Positions 45,702 to 54,148 of a stretch of DNA of 64,000 bases are shown here, piece by piece. The stretch covers positions 1 through 64,000 of the forward strand of contig NZ_KE383883.1 in the NCBI RefSeq assembly GCF_000422585.1. The letters run 5' to 3'. How positions within the stretch are numbered: position 1 is the first letter of the stretch; every line of letters starts with the position of its first letter. This DNA comes from Hugenholtzia roseola DSM 9546. Lineage in GTDB: Bacteria > Bacteroidota > Bacteroidia > Cytophagales > Bernardetiaceae. The notes beneath the pieces are model-generated. The model saw nothing but the letters and a program-made list of their open reading frames with translations. It searched no databases and was not told the origin of the DNA. Position numbers and translations under genes: made by a program.

Positions 45702-45932
45702 ATGCGAACTTTACACTCAAAACCTTATCAACAATTTTTAGTCAGATTAAATCTGGCAAGAGAACAAGCAGGCTTGACACAGGTAGAGGTTGCTCAAAAA
45801 TTAGGCAAACCGCAGTCTTTTGTTTCCAAGTGTGAACAAGGAGAGCGAACGGTTGATGTTATTGATTTGATAAAATTTTCTAAAATTTATCATTGCAGCT
45901 TAGATTTTTTCTTTGAAGAAGTTGAAATATGA
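45702..45932 (+). CDS. XRE-family controller (C) protein of the restriction system
   Basis: The 76-residue protein is a single helix-turn-helix domain, LNLAREQAGLTQVEVAQKLGKPQSFVSKCEQGERTVDVIDLIKFSKIY, with the FVSK.E.GER motif typical of R-M controller proteins. C proteins bind palindromes at their own promoter, first activating and later repressing, to delay nuclease production until methylation is complete. The stop overlaps the nuclease start in ATGA (45929-45932). Confidence 0.85.
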   Translation: MRTLHSKPYQQFLVRLNLAREQAGLTQVEVAQKLGKPQSFVSKCEQGERTVDVIDLIKFSKIYHCSLDFFFEEVEI

Positions 45933-46756
45933 AAAACTACAATTCTATTCGTCAGTCTTTAATTCAAGATATATCTCAAATAATTAATCTTGAAAAAATT
46001 TATACAGAAAGTATTTTAAAAGGATTATGTGATAATGCCTTAAAAATAAAACAAGATTTTGATAAAACGATTGCATTGCGAGATTTTTGGTTTCGCTATG
46101 CACCTCGTCAGAGAGGACATAAACCAAGTGGAAAATCTTTGCCTTGGGGTGAGGTAGGAGAAAAGGTATTAGATGCCTATCTTTACAAAATTATTGTAGA
46201 AATTTTTGATAATATCCGTTTCGTAGGCTTGCCTTACGGACACGACATTCGTTTTGTGAGTGAATCTGCTTTTGTACAGATGGACATCAAATCTACGGGA
46301 CCGACTGACAACACAGACGAAGTGGTATCGAGTCCTAATCAAGTTTCAGGAGATGGACTTTTTATAGATGAAAATGGTGTTTTTAATTCGAAAGTATTGG
46401 TACAAGGCTCTTCAAAGGCTATGGAATTTCAGCCTGAACTTCCACCGTTTTATCTAATTGATAACAAGGTTTTTATCACACTTACTTTTTATCTGAAATG
46501 TGTGTACAAGGTTATCGATTTAGGAAATCAGCCTTTGGATTATTTAGAAATGATTTGTGTCCCAAATGGCTTGCTGATGTTTGACAGTTTGCATTATGCA
46601 AAAAACACAAAAGGATTGCTGACTCCCGGCAAAGATATTTTGACCTCCGCCCATAAACGGACTCGCATCAAGTTAAATCCTTTGGCTCAAATTGCAAAAT
46701 GGCGTTGTCAAAAGATTGTTTTTTCAGAAAAGGGTTTTGAGATTCGTTTTCGTTAA
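45929..46756 (+). CDS. type II restriction endonuclease, BglI-like
   Basis: The 275-residue protein aligns, from my memory of the BglI enzyme (GCCNNNNNGGC), over its core: LPWGEVGEK (E75), LPYGHDIRF (D106), FVQMDIKSTGPTDN (D119, K121), SPNQVSGDG, LPPFYL, VPNGLLMF and PGKD followed by KRTRIKL. The E, D and D-x-K residues match the PD-(D/E)XK active site. Specificity is predicted, not shown. Translation is coupled to the controller by ATGA, and the last 89 bases overlap the methylase gene on the other strand. Confidence 0.82.
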   Translation: MKNYNSIRQSLIQDISQIINLEKIYTESILKGLCDNALKIKQDFDKTIALRDFWFRYAPRQRGHKPSGKSLPWGEVGEKVLDAYLYKIIVEIFDNIRFVGLPYGHDIRFVSESAFVQMDIKSTGPTDNTDEVVSSPNQVSGDGLFIDENGVFNSKVLVQGSSKAMEFQPELPPFYLIDNKVFITLTFYLKCVYKVIDLGNQPLDYLEMICVPNGLLMFDSLHYAKNTKGLLTPGKDILTSAHKRTRIKLNPLAQIAKWRCQKIVFSEKGFEIRFR

Positions 46757-47696
46757 ATAGGTTGTTCCTCCCTTGTTGATAACTTGTAATTTTGGCTTGC
46801 GCCAAAGCCACATATTTCTCTTCTTTTTCAATGCCTATAAAATTCCGCTCTGTTTGCAGACACGCCAAAGCCGTCGTACCACTGCCCATGAAAGGGTCTA
46901 ATACCGTATCATTTTTTTCCGTTAATAGTTTGATACAACGCAGGGGTAGTTCCAAAGGAAACATCGCCTCATGCTCGTCGTTGGCACGTACCGAAGGAAA
47001 TTCCCAAACTGCCCGACTCCCCCATTCTGTCCATTCTTTTTGACTTAACTTATCTCTGTTGATAACCGTTTCGCCCGCTTTCCAAAAAATGTAGAGATAC
47101 TCAAACTCATCTACAGAACGATAAGAATTAGATATCCAACGTGAATTATGCCAGCTTGCATCTTTTTTCCAAATTCGACGGTCATACAAATATAAGTTCG
47201 CTTCTTGTGCGAATTGCTGAATGTATTGCCCTACTAATTCTACTCTTGTTTGTGTCAAATATTTTCCACCACGAATATTATTGCCGTTCAAACGCCTATC
47301 AATCGTTTGTTCGCTACACCCAAAATGTTTTGCCAGCTCATACTTATTCCAACTTGGATTTTGCATCTTTACAGCCAAAATGTCTTCCTTACTCAATAAT
47401 ACTTTATGCTTTGAAGGATTAGGCATTTGAATTTTAGGCATCGTTTCATCGGCGAAACAAAGAATATCGGCAATATTTACCACCATAAATCCACCTTTTT
47501 TTAGAATGGGAAAATGTAAAGCAATTACTTTTCGTAACATTTCTTTCCACTCTTCAAACGTCTGATTTCTTTCGTATTCTTTTCCCAAATGATAAGGAGG
47601 CGACCAAACACTACAAGAAATGCTTTCTGGTTCAATTTGTTGCAACAAATTTTCCGATAAGCCTTGATAAACTTGGTTTATTTCAAAGTATATCAT
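46668..47696 (-). CDS. DNA methyltransferase of the BglI-like system, beta class
   Basis: The 342-residue protein has motif IV SVWSPPYHLGKEY near the N-terminus and the SAM-binding motif I DPFMGSGTTALACLQTERNFIGIE near the C-terminus, the order of beta-class amino-methyltransferases. SPPY rather than DPPY points to N4-cytosine methylation. Between them (residues 105-135) sits a helix-turn-helix-like WNKYELAKHFGCSEQTIDRRL, which may help DNA recognition or regulation. It protects host DNA from the adjacent nuclease. It is transcribed toward the nuclease gene. Confidence 0.87.
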   Translation of the reverse strand: MIYFEINQVYQGLSENLLQQIEPESISCSVWSPPYHLGKEYERNQTFEEWKEMLRKVIALHFPILKKGGFMVVNIADILCFADETMPKIQMPNPSKHKVLLSKEDILAVKMQNPSWNKYELAKHFGCSEQTIDRRLNGNNIRGGKYLTQTRVELVGQYIQQFAQEANLYLYDRRIWKKDASWHNSRWISNSYRSVDEFEYLYIFWKAGETVINRDKLSQKEWTEWGSRAVWEFPSVRANDEHEAMFPLELPLRCIKLLTEKNDTVLDPFMGSGTTALACLQTERNFIGIEKEEKYVALAQAKITSYQQGRNNLFNENESQNPFLKKQSFDNAILQFEPKDLT

Positions 47697-47714
47697 AATT
47701 TTGTTTTTAAATCT

Positions 47715-47748
47715 AAAAGACTAATAGCTTCCAAACTATTAGTCTTTT
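47715..47748 (-). terminator. hairpin between sufB and the methylase gene
   Basis: AAAAGACTAATAG and CTATTAGTCTTTT form a 13-bp stem around an eight-base loop, with T-runs possible on both strands. It lies after sufB and before the methylase start and insulates the two. Confidence 0.75.
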
Positions 47749-47774
47749 TCATACTTCCAAAACCCCAAAAAAAC

Positions 47775-49229
47775 TTACCCTACGCTGCCTTCGAGCGAGA
47801 TGGCGAGTAGTTTTTGGGCTTCTACGGCAAATTCCATCGGTAGATTATTGAGGACTTCTTTGCAGTAACCATTGACAATAAGTGCAACGGCTTCTTCTGT
47901 GCCGATACCGCGCTGGTTGCAATAGAAAATTTGGTCTTCACCAATTTTTGAAGTAGTGGCTTCGTGTTCTACGGTGCTACTGCTATTTTCTACCTCTATG
48001 TAGGGGAAAGTGTGTGCGCCACATTTGTCGCCGATAAGGAGAGAATCGCACTGGGAAAAGTTACGCGCGTTTTCAGCACGCTTCATCACCTGCACCAAAC
48101 CGCGATAGGAATTTTGGCTAAAACCTGCCGAAATACCTTTCGAAACGATACGGCTTTTGGTATTCTTTCCAATGTGAATCATTTTTGTGCCTGTATCCGC
48201 CTGCTGACGGTTTTTCGTAACGGCAACAGAATAAAATTCGCCTACTGAATAGTCGCCCTTCAAAATGCAAGAAGGGTATTTCCAAGTAATCGCCGAGCCT
48301 GTTTCTACCTGCGTCCAAGAGATTTTAGAACGTTCGCCAAAACAGATGCCGCGCTTGGTTACGAAATTATAGATGCCGCCCTTGCCATTTTTATCGCCCG
48401 GATACCAATTTTGTACGGTAGAATATTTCACTTCCGCGTTTTTATGGGCAAAAATTTCTACCACTGCCGCATGAAGTTGGTTTTCGTCGCGCATGGGGGC
48501 AGTGCAGCCTTCCAAATACGAAACATAAGAACTTTCGTCGGCTACGATAAGCGTGCGCTCAAATTGTCCTGTGTTGGCTTCATTGATGCGAAAATAAGTG
48601 GATAGCTCCATCGGACAGCGCACCCCCTTCGGAATGTAACAAAACGAACCGTCGCTGAATACTGCCGAATTGAGAGCCGCAAAGTAGTTATCTTGCACAG
48701 GCACTACCGAACCCAAATATTGGCGCACCAAATCGGGGTGATTTTTTACCGCCTCACTAAAAGAGCAAAAAATAATGCCCAACTCTGCCAACTTTTCTTT
48801 GAAAGTCGTCGCCACAGAAACGCTATCAATTACCGCATCTACGGCAATGCCCGAAAGCCTTTTCTGCTCATTGAGCGGAATCCCCAACTTTTCAAAAGTA
48901 GCCAAGAGTTCGGGGTCGAGTTCGTCTAAACTCTTGGGATTGACCTTTTGCTTAGGCGCAGCATAGTAAATAATGTCCTGATAGTTGATGGTCGGAAATT
49001 TTACATTCGCCCATTCTGGCGACTTCATCGTCTGCCACTTGCGAAAAGCCGCCAAACGCCATTCTAAAAGCCATTCGGGTTCTTCTTTTTTTGCCGAAAT
49101 AAAGCGTATGGTGTCTTCGGTAAGCCCCTTAATTGCCTTTTCAGACTCGATGTTGCTTACGAAGCCGTATTTATATTCTGATTCTGTGATTTCTTGTAGA
49201 ATATCCTGCTCTTGATTGTTTTCTGCCAT
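47775..49229 (-). CDS. sufB: Fe-S cluster assembly protein SufB
   Basis: The 484-residue protein has the SufB features [65 protein letters not shown], and the C-terminal [35 protein letters not shown]. It forms the SufBC2D scaffold that builds iron-sulfur clusters. sufC and sufD would normally follow downstream; here they do not, as a terminator and the R-M genes come next. Confidence 0.95.
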   Translation of the reverse strand: MAENNQEQDILQEITESEYKYGFVSNIESEKAIKGLTEDTIRFISAKKEEPEWLLEWRLAAFRKWQTMKSPEWANVKFPTINYQDIIYYAAPKQKVNPKSLDELDPELLATFEKLGIPLNEQKRLSGIAVDAVIDSVSVATTFKEKLAELGIIFCSFSEAVKNHPDLVRQYLGSVVPVQDNYFAALNSAVFSDGSFCYIPKGVRCPMELSTYFRINEANTGQFERTLIVADESSYVSYLEGCTAPMRDENQLHAAVVEIFAHKNAEVKYSTVQNWYPGDKNGKGGIYNFVTKRGICFGERSKISWTQVETGSAITWKYPSCILKGDYSVGEFYSVAVTKNRQQADTGTKMIHIGKNTKSRIVSKGISAGFSQNSYRGLVQVMKRAENARNFSQCDSLLIGDKCGAHTFPYIEVENSSSTVEHEATTSKIGEDQIFYCNQRGIGTEEAVALIVNGYCKEVLNNLPMEFAVEAQKLLAISLEGSVG

Positions 49230-49791
49230 GATACAAGGAGAGGGGAGAGGAATGGAAAATAAAGCAAGCCCATACTTGCTTTCAAATTAAAACAAGGTAC
49301 GCCCTTTGCGAAACAAACCCAAACTCGATGTCGCTTAGGCAAGGGCGAAAAGAAAGTTGCTATTTAAAATAAGTCTAAATAGCTCGCTACAAAGATACAA
49401 CCTTTTTCATAGAAAAATGTTTGAGGGGCGTTTTTTTTCGTCAAAAGGTTGGAATTTAAGCACGCTACGGCTTTTTTTCTGCCTACAAAAGGCTTTCCCC
49501 AAAGGGCTATTTTCAAAAAAGCCGCCTCTGCTTTTGGTGGCATTTGGCATTTTTAGACGAACCTTTGATAGCATTGGTCGTTTTTTAGCGAAAAAAAAGC
49601 GGCTTTATGGTGCTTTTGTGCCAAAGTTTGAAATAAAGCTATTACTTTTGCAGTTGAAAAAGAAGAATTTAAGCCTAAAAATCACGGCTGTTAGTTTTGT
49701 GTAGCTTTTACGCAAAATCCTCACTTCTCTTTTCTTTTGATGGTAATTGCTTGCCCTTCTGCTCTTATTTTTACCCCAAAACGTTCCCTAT
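49230..49791. other. intergenic, no gene seen
   Basis: Divergent gap between sufB and the lipoprotein at 49792. TATCTTTG on the minus strand at 49397-49390 could be the sufB -7 element, though its leader would be about 150 bases. A 115-codon open frame at 49357-49704 is low-complexity (K, F, L) and unconvincing. Confidence 0.4.
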
Positions 49792-50382
49792 ATGAAGTTT
49801 TTGAAATACACGACTTTCGCTTTCGCCATTTTACTCTCGTCTTTCTTTTTCTACGCCTGCGAAAACAAATCTGCCCAAAACACCGAAACCAATACAGATA
49901 GCCTTGCCGTAGATAGCACGACAAACCAAATGCAGCCTCCTACTCAATTTCCCAACTTAGAAGCCATGATGACCGACATCGGCGACTATGCCACCTATCA
50001 GGTCAAGGGACAAGACCAAGTAGAGGTTACTTCCAACGTTCCCAACTCGGCAGATGCAGCGTATATTGAAAAGACCATCAAAATAGACCTGCTCAAAGTG
50101 GCGTATCGCACCTTTATCCACACCAACTTAGAAAAAGTAACGGTTACCGCTCTTGTCAATGCCACAGTAGAAGGCAAAGAAAAACAAGAAGTCCGCACCC
50201 TTACCTTCGAGCGCAACAAAGCCTTAGAAGCACTCAAAACACAACTCAATCTAAACGACTTCAAAGATTTGGTAGGTAATAAAATGGGCGACCTCTACCG
50301 CCCTGACATGCAAAATGCAAACTTTGAAAACCTTATCGAAGCCAAGCTCGATGCCGTCTATAACGATTTGCAGGCAAAATAA
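49792..50382 (+). CDS. lipoprotein of unknown function
   Basis: The ATG at 49792 gives a signal MKFLKYTTFAFAILLSSFFFYAC with lipidated Cys 23. After an asparagine/threonine-rich linker, the 196-residue product is a mixed domain (TDIGDYATYQVKGQDQVEV, KTIKIDLLKVAYRTFIHT). Family not recognised. Followed by a rho-independent terminator. Confidence 0.7.
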   Translation: MKFLKYTTFAFAILLSSFFFYACENKSAQNTETNTDSLAVDSTTNQMQPPTQFPNLEAMMTDIGDYATYQVKGQDQVEVTSNVPNSADAAYIEKTIKIDLLKVAYRTFIHTNLEKVTVTALVNATVEGKEKQEVRTLTFERNKALEALKTQLNLNDFKDLVGNKMGDLYRPDMQNANFENLIEAKLDAVYNDLQAK

Positions 50383-50410
50383 ATCGCCTTCCTTTTTGTC
50401 ATCAAAAAAA

Positions 50411-50452
50411 GCCTTCAAGTAATCCCAAAACTTTACTTGAAGGTTTTTGTTT
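50411..50452 (+). terminator. rho-independent terminator
   Basis: GCCTTCAAGTAA pairs with TTACTTGAAGGT over a ten-base loop and is followed by TTTTTGTTTT. Confidence 0.85.
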
Positions 50453-50472
50453 TAGGATAGCTATGCACTGAC

Positions 50473-50655
50473 CTGCTGATGCTTCGTTCTAAAAAATCCT
50501 TGCCTTGTCGAAGCTAAAACGAAATAAAATTTGGACTGAATCAGATTTGGGTCTGAACACTCTCTTTATCTCCCTCTTTTATCTATCTCTTTTATCTATC
50601 TCGCTCACTTCGAGCAAGACCGCCTTGTTCTTACATTTCTATCGAAAGCCTTTGA
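50473..50655 (+). repeat. interspersed repeat copy F, with a short T-rich tandem
   Basis: The left part (GTTCTAAAAAATCCTTG, ACGAAATAAAATTTGGACTGA, GGGTCTGAA) matches the reference; then a duplicated TTTTATCTATCTC stretch (50577-50603) precedes CTCACTTCGAGCAAGACCG and TTCTTACATTTC. It ends three or four bases before the dxs start. Confidence 0.65.
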
Positions 50656-50658
50656 ACC

Positions 50659-52500
50659 TTGAAAAAGTTACTGCCTTCTATCCAAAGTCCGAAAGATTTA
50701 AAAAGTTACACCCTACCCCAGTTGCAACAAATTTGTACTGAACTGCGGCAAGAAATCATTGCACAAGTGGCGCAAAATGGGGGGCATTTGGGCGCAAGTT
50801 TGGGTGCAGTAGAACTCATTACGGCTCTGCATACCGTTTTTGACGCGCCCCAAGATACCTTTATTTTTGATGTAGGACATCAGGCGTATGCACACAAATT
50901 GCTCACAGGCAGGCAGGCACAATTTCACACCAACCGCCAATGGGGAGGCTTGGCAGGTTTTCCCTCGCGCAACGAATCGGAATATGATGCCTTCGGAACG
51001 GGACACTCCTCCACTTCCCTTTCGGCGATATTGGGCATGGCGCAAGCCCATTTTTTGGCGCGGAAAAAGAATTTTCATATTGCCCTTATCGGTGATGGCG
51101 CACTAACGGCAGGGCTGCCCTTCGAAGCCCTTAACAACATAGGACGCTACCCACATCTGAATATTTTGATTGTGCTAAACGACAACGGCATGTCGATTGA
51201 CGAAAATGTAGGGGTCTTGGTTTCGCATTTGAATACAATTTTTGAGCAAAATAAAAATCAAAAATTTGGTACAAAACCAACAAGAGAAAACCTTTTTACA
51301 GTCTTAGACCTACCCTATCAGGGCGGGATAGATGGACATCATTTGGAAACTTTGCTCGAAATATTTTCGGCTTATCGCCAAAAAGGGGGCTTACAGGTCT
51401 TGCATTGCAAAACTGAAAAAGGGAAAGGCGTACCAGCTGCCGCCCAAGACCGCATCTTTTGGCACGCACCCAGCTCTTTTGATAGCCAAAACTTTGAAAT
51501 CCTACCTGCCGAAAAAACAAAAAAGTATCAAGATGTAGTAGGCGATACGCTTTTAAAATTAGCACAAAAAAATGAAAAAATAGTCGTCATTACCCCTGCT
51601 ATGGCGACGGGTTCTTCTTTGCGCGAAGTGCAAAAAGCCTTTCCAGACCGCTGCTTTGATGTAGGCATTGCCGAACAACACGCCGTAACCTTCGCCGCAG
51701 GAATAGCCGCCGCAGGAGGACTGCCCTTCTGTGTCATCTATTCCACTTTCCTACAAAGAGCCTACGACCAACTCATTCACGATGTCTGTCTGCAAAATCT
51801 CAAAGTTGTTTTTTGTATCGATAGGGCAGGGCTTGTGGGCAATGATGGCGCAACGCATCAAGGGGTTTTTGATGTCGCTTTTCTGCTCCCTATTCCCAAT
51901 CTTATCTTGGCTGCTCCTGCCGACGGTACAGAATTAGCGCAATTTTTAGAATGGGCAGCCGAAACGCCTCTCAATCAGACTATCGCCATTCGCTATCCGC
52001 GCGGAAAGATACCCACTTGGGAACTTGAAGCGGCATCACCGCCCATCGAGCTTGGCAGAGGCAGACTTTTGAGGGCAGGAAAGACTTTTGCCATTTTTTC
52101 TTTCGGAGCGATTGCGCATCAGGCACAAAAGGCAATACAAATGCTTGATAATCAAGAAGATAATCAAGAAAATAATCATATAGAATTTTCTCAAATTGCA
52201 CACTACCATTTACGATTTGCAAAGCCCTTAGATGAAGCGTGGCTTTTGGAAATCATACCCCAATACGAAAAGATTTTAATTGTAGAAGAAAACACCTACA
52301 TAGGCGGCGTGGGAGCAGCCATTTTGCAGTGGGTAGAAAAATGCAAAAAACAGAATCCTGCACTTTGTCGGGTTGCTTTTCAAATTGTTGCCATCGCTGA
52401 TGCCTTTGTCGGACAGGGCAGCACAGAGGCACAGTTGCACCATTGCAACTTAGATGCGAGCAGTCTTGCCACACAAATCAAAACTTTTTTCAGCCTTTAA
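50659..52500 (+). CDS. dxs: 1-deoxy-D-xylulose-5-phosphate synthase
   Basis: The 613-residue enzyme begins at TTG (50659; no nearby ATG) and shows GGHLGASLGAVELITALH, DVGHQAYAHKLLTGR, the thiamine-diphosphate motif GDGALTAGLPFEALNN...LIVLNDN, and the catalytic VGIAEQHAVTFAAG. It condenses pyruvate with glyceraldehyde 3-phosphate, the first step of the MEP isoprenoid pathway. Slightly shorter than E. coli Dxs (620), as usual in Bacteroidota. Repeat F lies directly upstream. Confidence 0.95.
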   Translation: MKKLLPSIQSPKDLKSYTLPQLQQICTELRQEIIAQVAQNGGHLGASLGAVELITALHTVFDAPQDTFIFDVGHQAYAHKLLTGRQAQFHTNRQWGGLAGFPSRNESEYDAFGTGHSSTSLSAILGMAQAHFLARKKNFHIALIGDGALTAGLPFEALNNIGRYPHLNILIVLNDNGMSIDENVGVLVSHLNTIFEQNKNQKFGTKPTRENLFTVLDLPYQGGIDGHHLETLLEIFSAYRQKGGLQVLHCKTEKGKGVPAAAQDRIFWHAPSSFDSQNFEILPAEKTKKYQDVVGDTLLKLAQKNEKIVVITPAMATGSSLREVQKAFPDRCFDVGIAEQHAVTFAAGIAAAGGLPFCVIYSTFLQRAYDQLIHDVCLQNLKVVFCIDRAGLVGNDGATHQGVFDVAFLLPIPNLILAAPADGTELAQFLEWAAETPLNQTIAIRYPRGKIPTWELEAASPPIELGRGRLLRAGKTFAIFSFGAIAHQAQKAIQMLDNQEDNQENNHIEFSQIAHYHLRFAKPLDEAWLLEIIPQYEKILIVEENTYIGGVGAAILQWVEKCKKQNPALCRVAFQIVAIADAFVGQGSTEAQLHHCNLDASSLATQIKTFFSL

Positions 52501-52575
52501 AAGGCTTGAAAAAGAGGCTTTTTCGCGAAAAAAGCCGCCCTTCTGCAACTTTTTTTAAAAAAAATCAGTTCTGCA

Positions 52576-52607
52576 TTTGCAAGGTTCAAAAAAAGGTGAT
52601 ACCTTTG
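52576..52607 (+). promoter_or_regulatory. promoter of the tRNA-Gln pair
   Basis: TTTG (52576-52579), 20 bases, then TACCTTTG (52600-52607): a full match to the Bacteroidota consensus, about 73 bases before the first tRNA. Confidence 0.7.
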
Positions 52608-52680
52608 TGGCACGTTTGAAGGCAAGCACTTCAAACAAGATTTCAAAAGAGAAAGAAACGATTTTCTACCTTAGTTTTAT

Positions 52681-52752
52681 TGTCCTATAGTTTAATTGGC
52701 AGAACGAGTGATTTTGGTTCATTTGGTCGAGGTTCGAGTCCTCGTGGGACAA
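52681..52752 (+). tRNA. trnQ: tRNA-Gln (TTG), copy 1
   Basis: A 72-nt cloverleaf: acceptor TGTCCTA/TGGGACA (one T-G pair), D-stem GTTT/GAAC, anticodon stem AGTGA/TCATT with loop TTTTGGT (anticodon TTG), T-arm CGAGG-TTCGAGT-CCTCG, discriminator A. CCA is not encoded (ACT follows). Confidence 0.93.
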
Positions 52753-52838
52753 CTATAAAACAACAAGCACGCATTTCCTAACGGCAGAAAATCTTAGTGA
52801 AAAGTTTTGGTATAAAACCTTCACACACCTTCTTTCTT

Positions 52839-52910
52839 GTCCCATAGTTTAATTGGCAGAACGAGTGATTTTGGTTCATTTGGTCGAGGTTCGAGTCCTC
52901 GTGGGACAAC
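52839..52910 (+). tRNA. trnQ: tRNA-Gln (TTG), copy 2, with encoded CCA
   Basis: Same sequence as copy 1 except that acceptor position 6 is C, giving a fully paired TGTCCCA/TGGGACA stem. It is followed by a genomic CCA at 52911-52913. Copies are 86 bases apart and presumably one transcript. Confidence 0.94.
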
Positions 52911-52930
52911 CAACTATTCTTCTTTTCTAA

Positions 52931-52961
52931 AAGCATCTTCCCTTCGGAGATGCTTTTTTTT
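52931..52961 (+). terminator. terminator after the tRNA pair
   Basis: AAGCATCT pairs with AGATGCTT around a C/G-containing loop and is followed by at least seven T. Confidence 0.85.
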
Positions 52962-53047
52962 ATGCCCTTTTTCAACAAAAAAAGCCGACGGCAGTTTTCT
53001 TTCTGAATCCTACCCAAGACCTAAATGCGGCTCTGCGCCTAATTTTT

Positions 53048-53950
53048 ATGCTCAAAATTGCCTTTCAGCCTGCTTACGCACACCCTTTGCCCGAAGGACA
53101 CCGCTTTCCTATGGCAAAGTACGAACTGCTACCGCTTCAACTCCTACACGAAGGAACGGTAAAGGAAGATAACTTTTTTGTGCCTACTGCCGCTACCCAA
53201 GAGGCGGTTTTGGCAGTGCATCAGGCGGCTTATTTACACGATTTGCAGACACAGAACCTAAGCCGTCAGGCGGAAAGGCGTATCGGTTTTCCACTTACCC
53301 CTGCTTTGGTAGAGCGCGAACTTAGCATTTTGGGTGGCAGTATCCAAAATACGCTCTATGCCCTTGAATATGGCGTGAGCATGAATATTGCAGGCGGCAC
53401 GCACCATGCCTTTACCAATCGCGGCGAGGGCTTCTGCCTTTTGAATGATATTGCAGTGGCGGCGCAGTTTCTTTTAGACCAGCAAAAGGCGCGTAAGATT
53501 TTGGTCGTAGATTTAGACGTGCATCAAGGAAATGGTACAGCCGAAATTTTTAGCAATCGCCCTGAAGTTTTTACTTTTTCTATGCATGGCGAAAAAAATT
53601 ATCCCCTCCCCAAAGAAAAATCCGACTTAGACCTGCCCCTACCCGATGGCACAGGCGACAAGGTCTATCTCGATTTATTAGAAAAAAATCTTGCTTTTCT
53701 TTTAGAAACCCAAAATCCTGACTTTATTTTTTTCCAATCGGGCGTTGATGTTTTAGCCACTGATAAGTTAGGGCGTTTGGCACTGACCTTAGCAGGCTGC
53801 AAGGCACGCGATAAATTCGTTTTGAAGACTTGCAAGGAAAACAAAATCCCCGTAGCGATTAGCATGGGCGGCGGCTATTCTGAAAAAATTGCCGACATCA
53901 TAGAAGCGCACGCCAATACGTTCCGCTTGGCGCAAGAGATTTATTTTTGA
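53048..53950 (+). CDS. histone-deacetylase-family protein (acetoin utilisation/AcuC-like)
   Basis: The 300-residue enzyme has GGTHHAFTNRGEGFCLLNDIAVAA (the HH pair and charge-relay region, about residues 117-139), the zinc ligands in DLDVHQGNGTAEIF and SGVDVLATDKLGRL, and MGGGYS. Class II/AcuC-type enzymes of bacteria deacetylate lysines or small acetyl-amines; the substrate cannot be read here. Stand-alone gene. Confidence 0.9.
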   Translation: MLKIAFQPAYAHPLPEGHRFPMAKYELLPLQLLHEGTVKEDNFFVPTAATQEAVLAVHQAAYLHDLQTQNLSRQAERRIGFPLTPALVERELSILGGSIQNTLYALEYGVSMNIAGGTHHAFTNRGEGFCLLNDIAVAAQFLLDQQKARKILVVDLDVHQGNGTAEIFSNRPEVFTFSMHGEKNYPLPKEKSDLDLPLPDGTGDKVYLDLLEKNLAFLLETQNPDFIFFQSGVDVLATDKLGRLALTLAGCKARDKFVLKTCKENKIPVAISMGGGYSEKIADIIEAHANTFRLAQEIYF

Positions 53951-53992
53951 GCTATCCCCCCCTCTGTGGTAGTAAAGTTAAATTCCAAAATT
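53950..53992 (+). repeat. fragment of the 88-bp element / interspersed repeat junction, copy G
   Basis: CCCCCCCTCTGTGG followed by TAGTAAAGTTAAATTCCAAAATT parallels the junction CCCTCCCCTATGGGG-CAGTAATGTTAAGTTCT at 43566-43597. Only this junction is preserved. Confidence 0.45.
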
Positions 53993-54148
53993 ATCATGCT
54001 AAAAAATAACCCAAATGTTAGGCATATTCTGCTCCTCTTTCTTATCAATGGGGCAAATCTCAAATAGCACGTATAAAAAGGGTAGAAAAATTTAGTAGTC
54101 TTTAAAAAAATTGTATCTTCACGGTCTAATTAGCTTACAAAATCTTTT

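Noticed and set aside
49357-49704. 115-codon open frame
   Set aside because: Low-complexity K/F/L/S composition, no signal or motif, and it covers the region expected to hold the sufB promoter.
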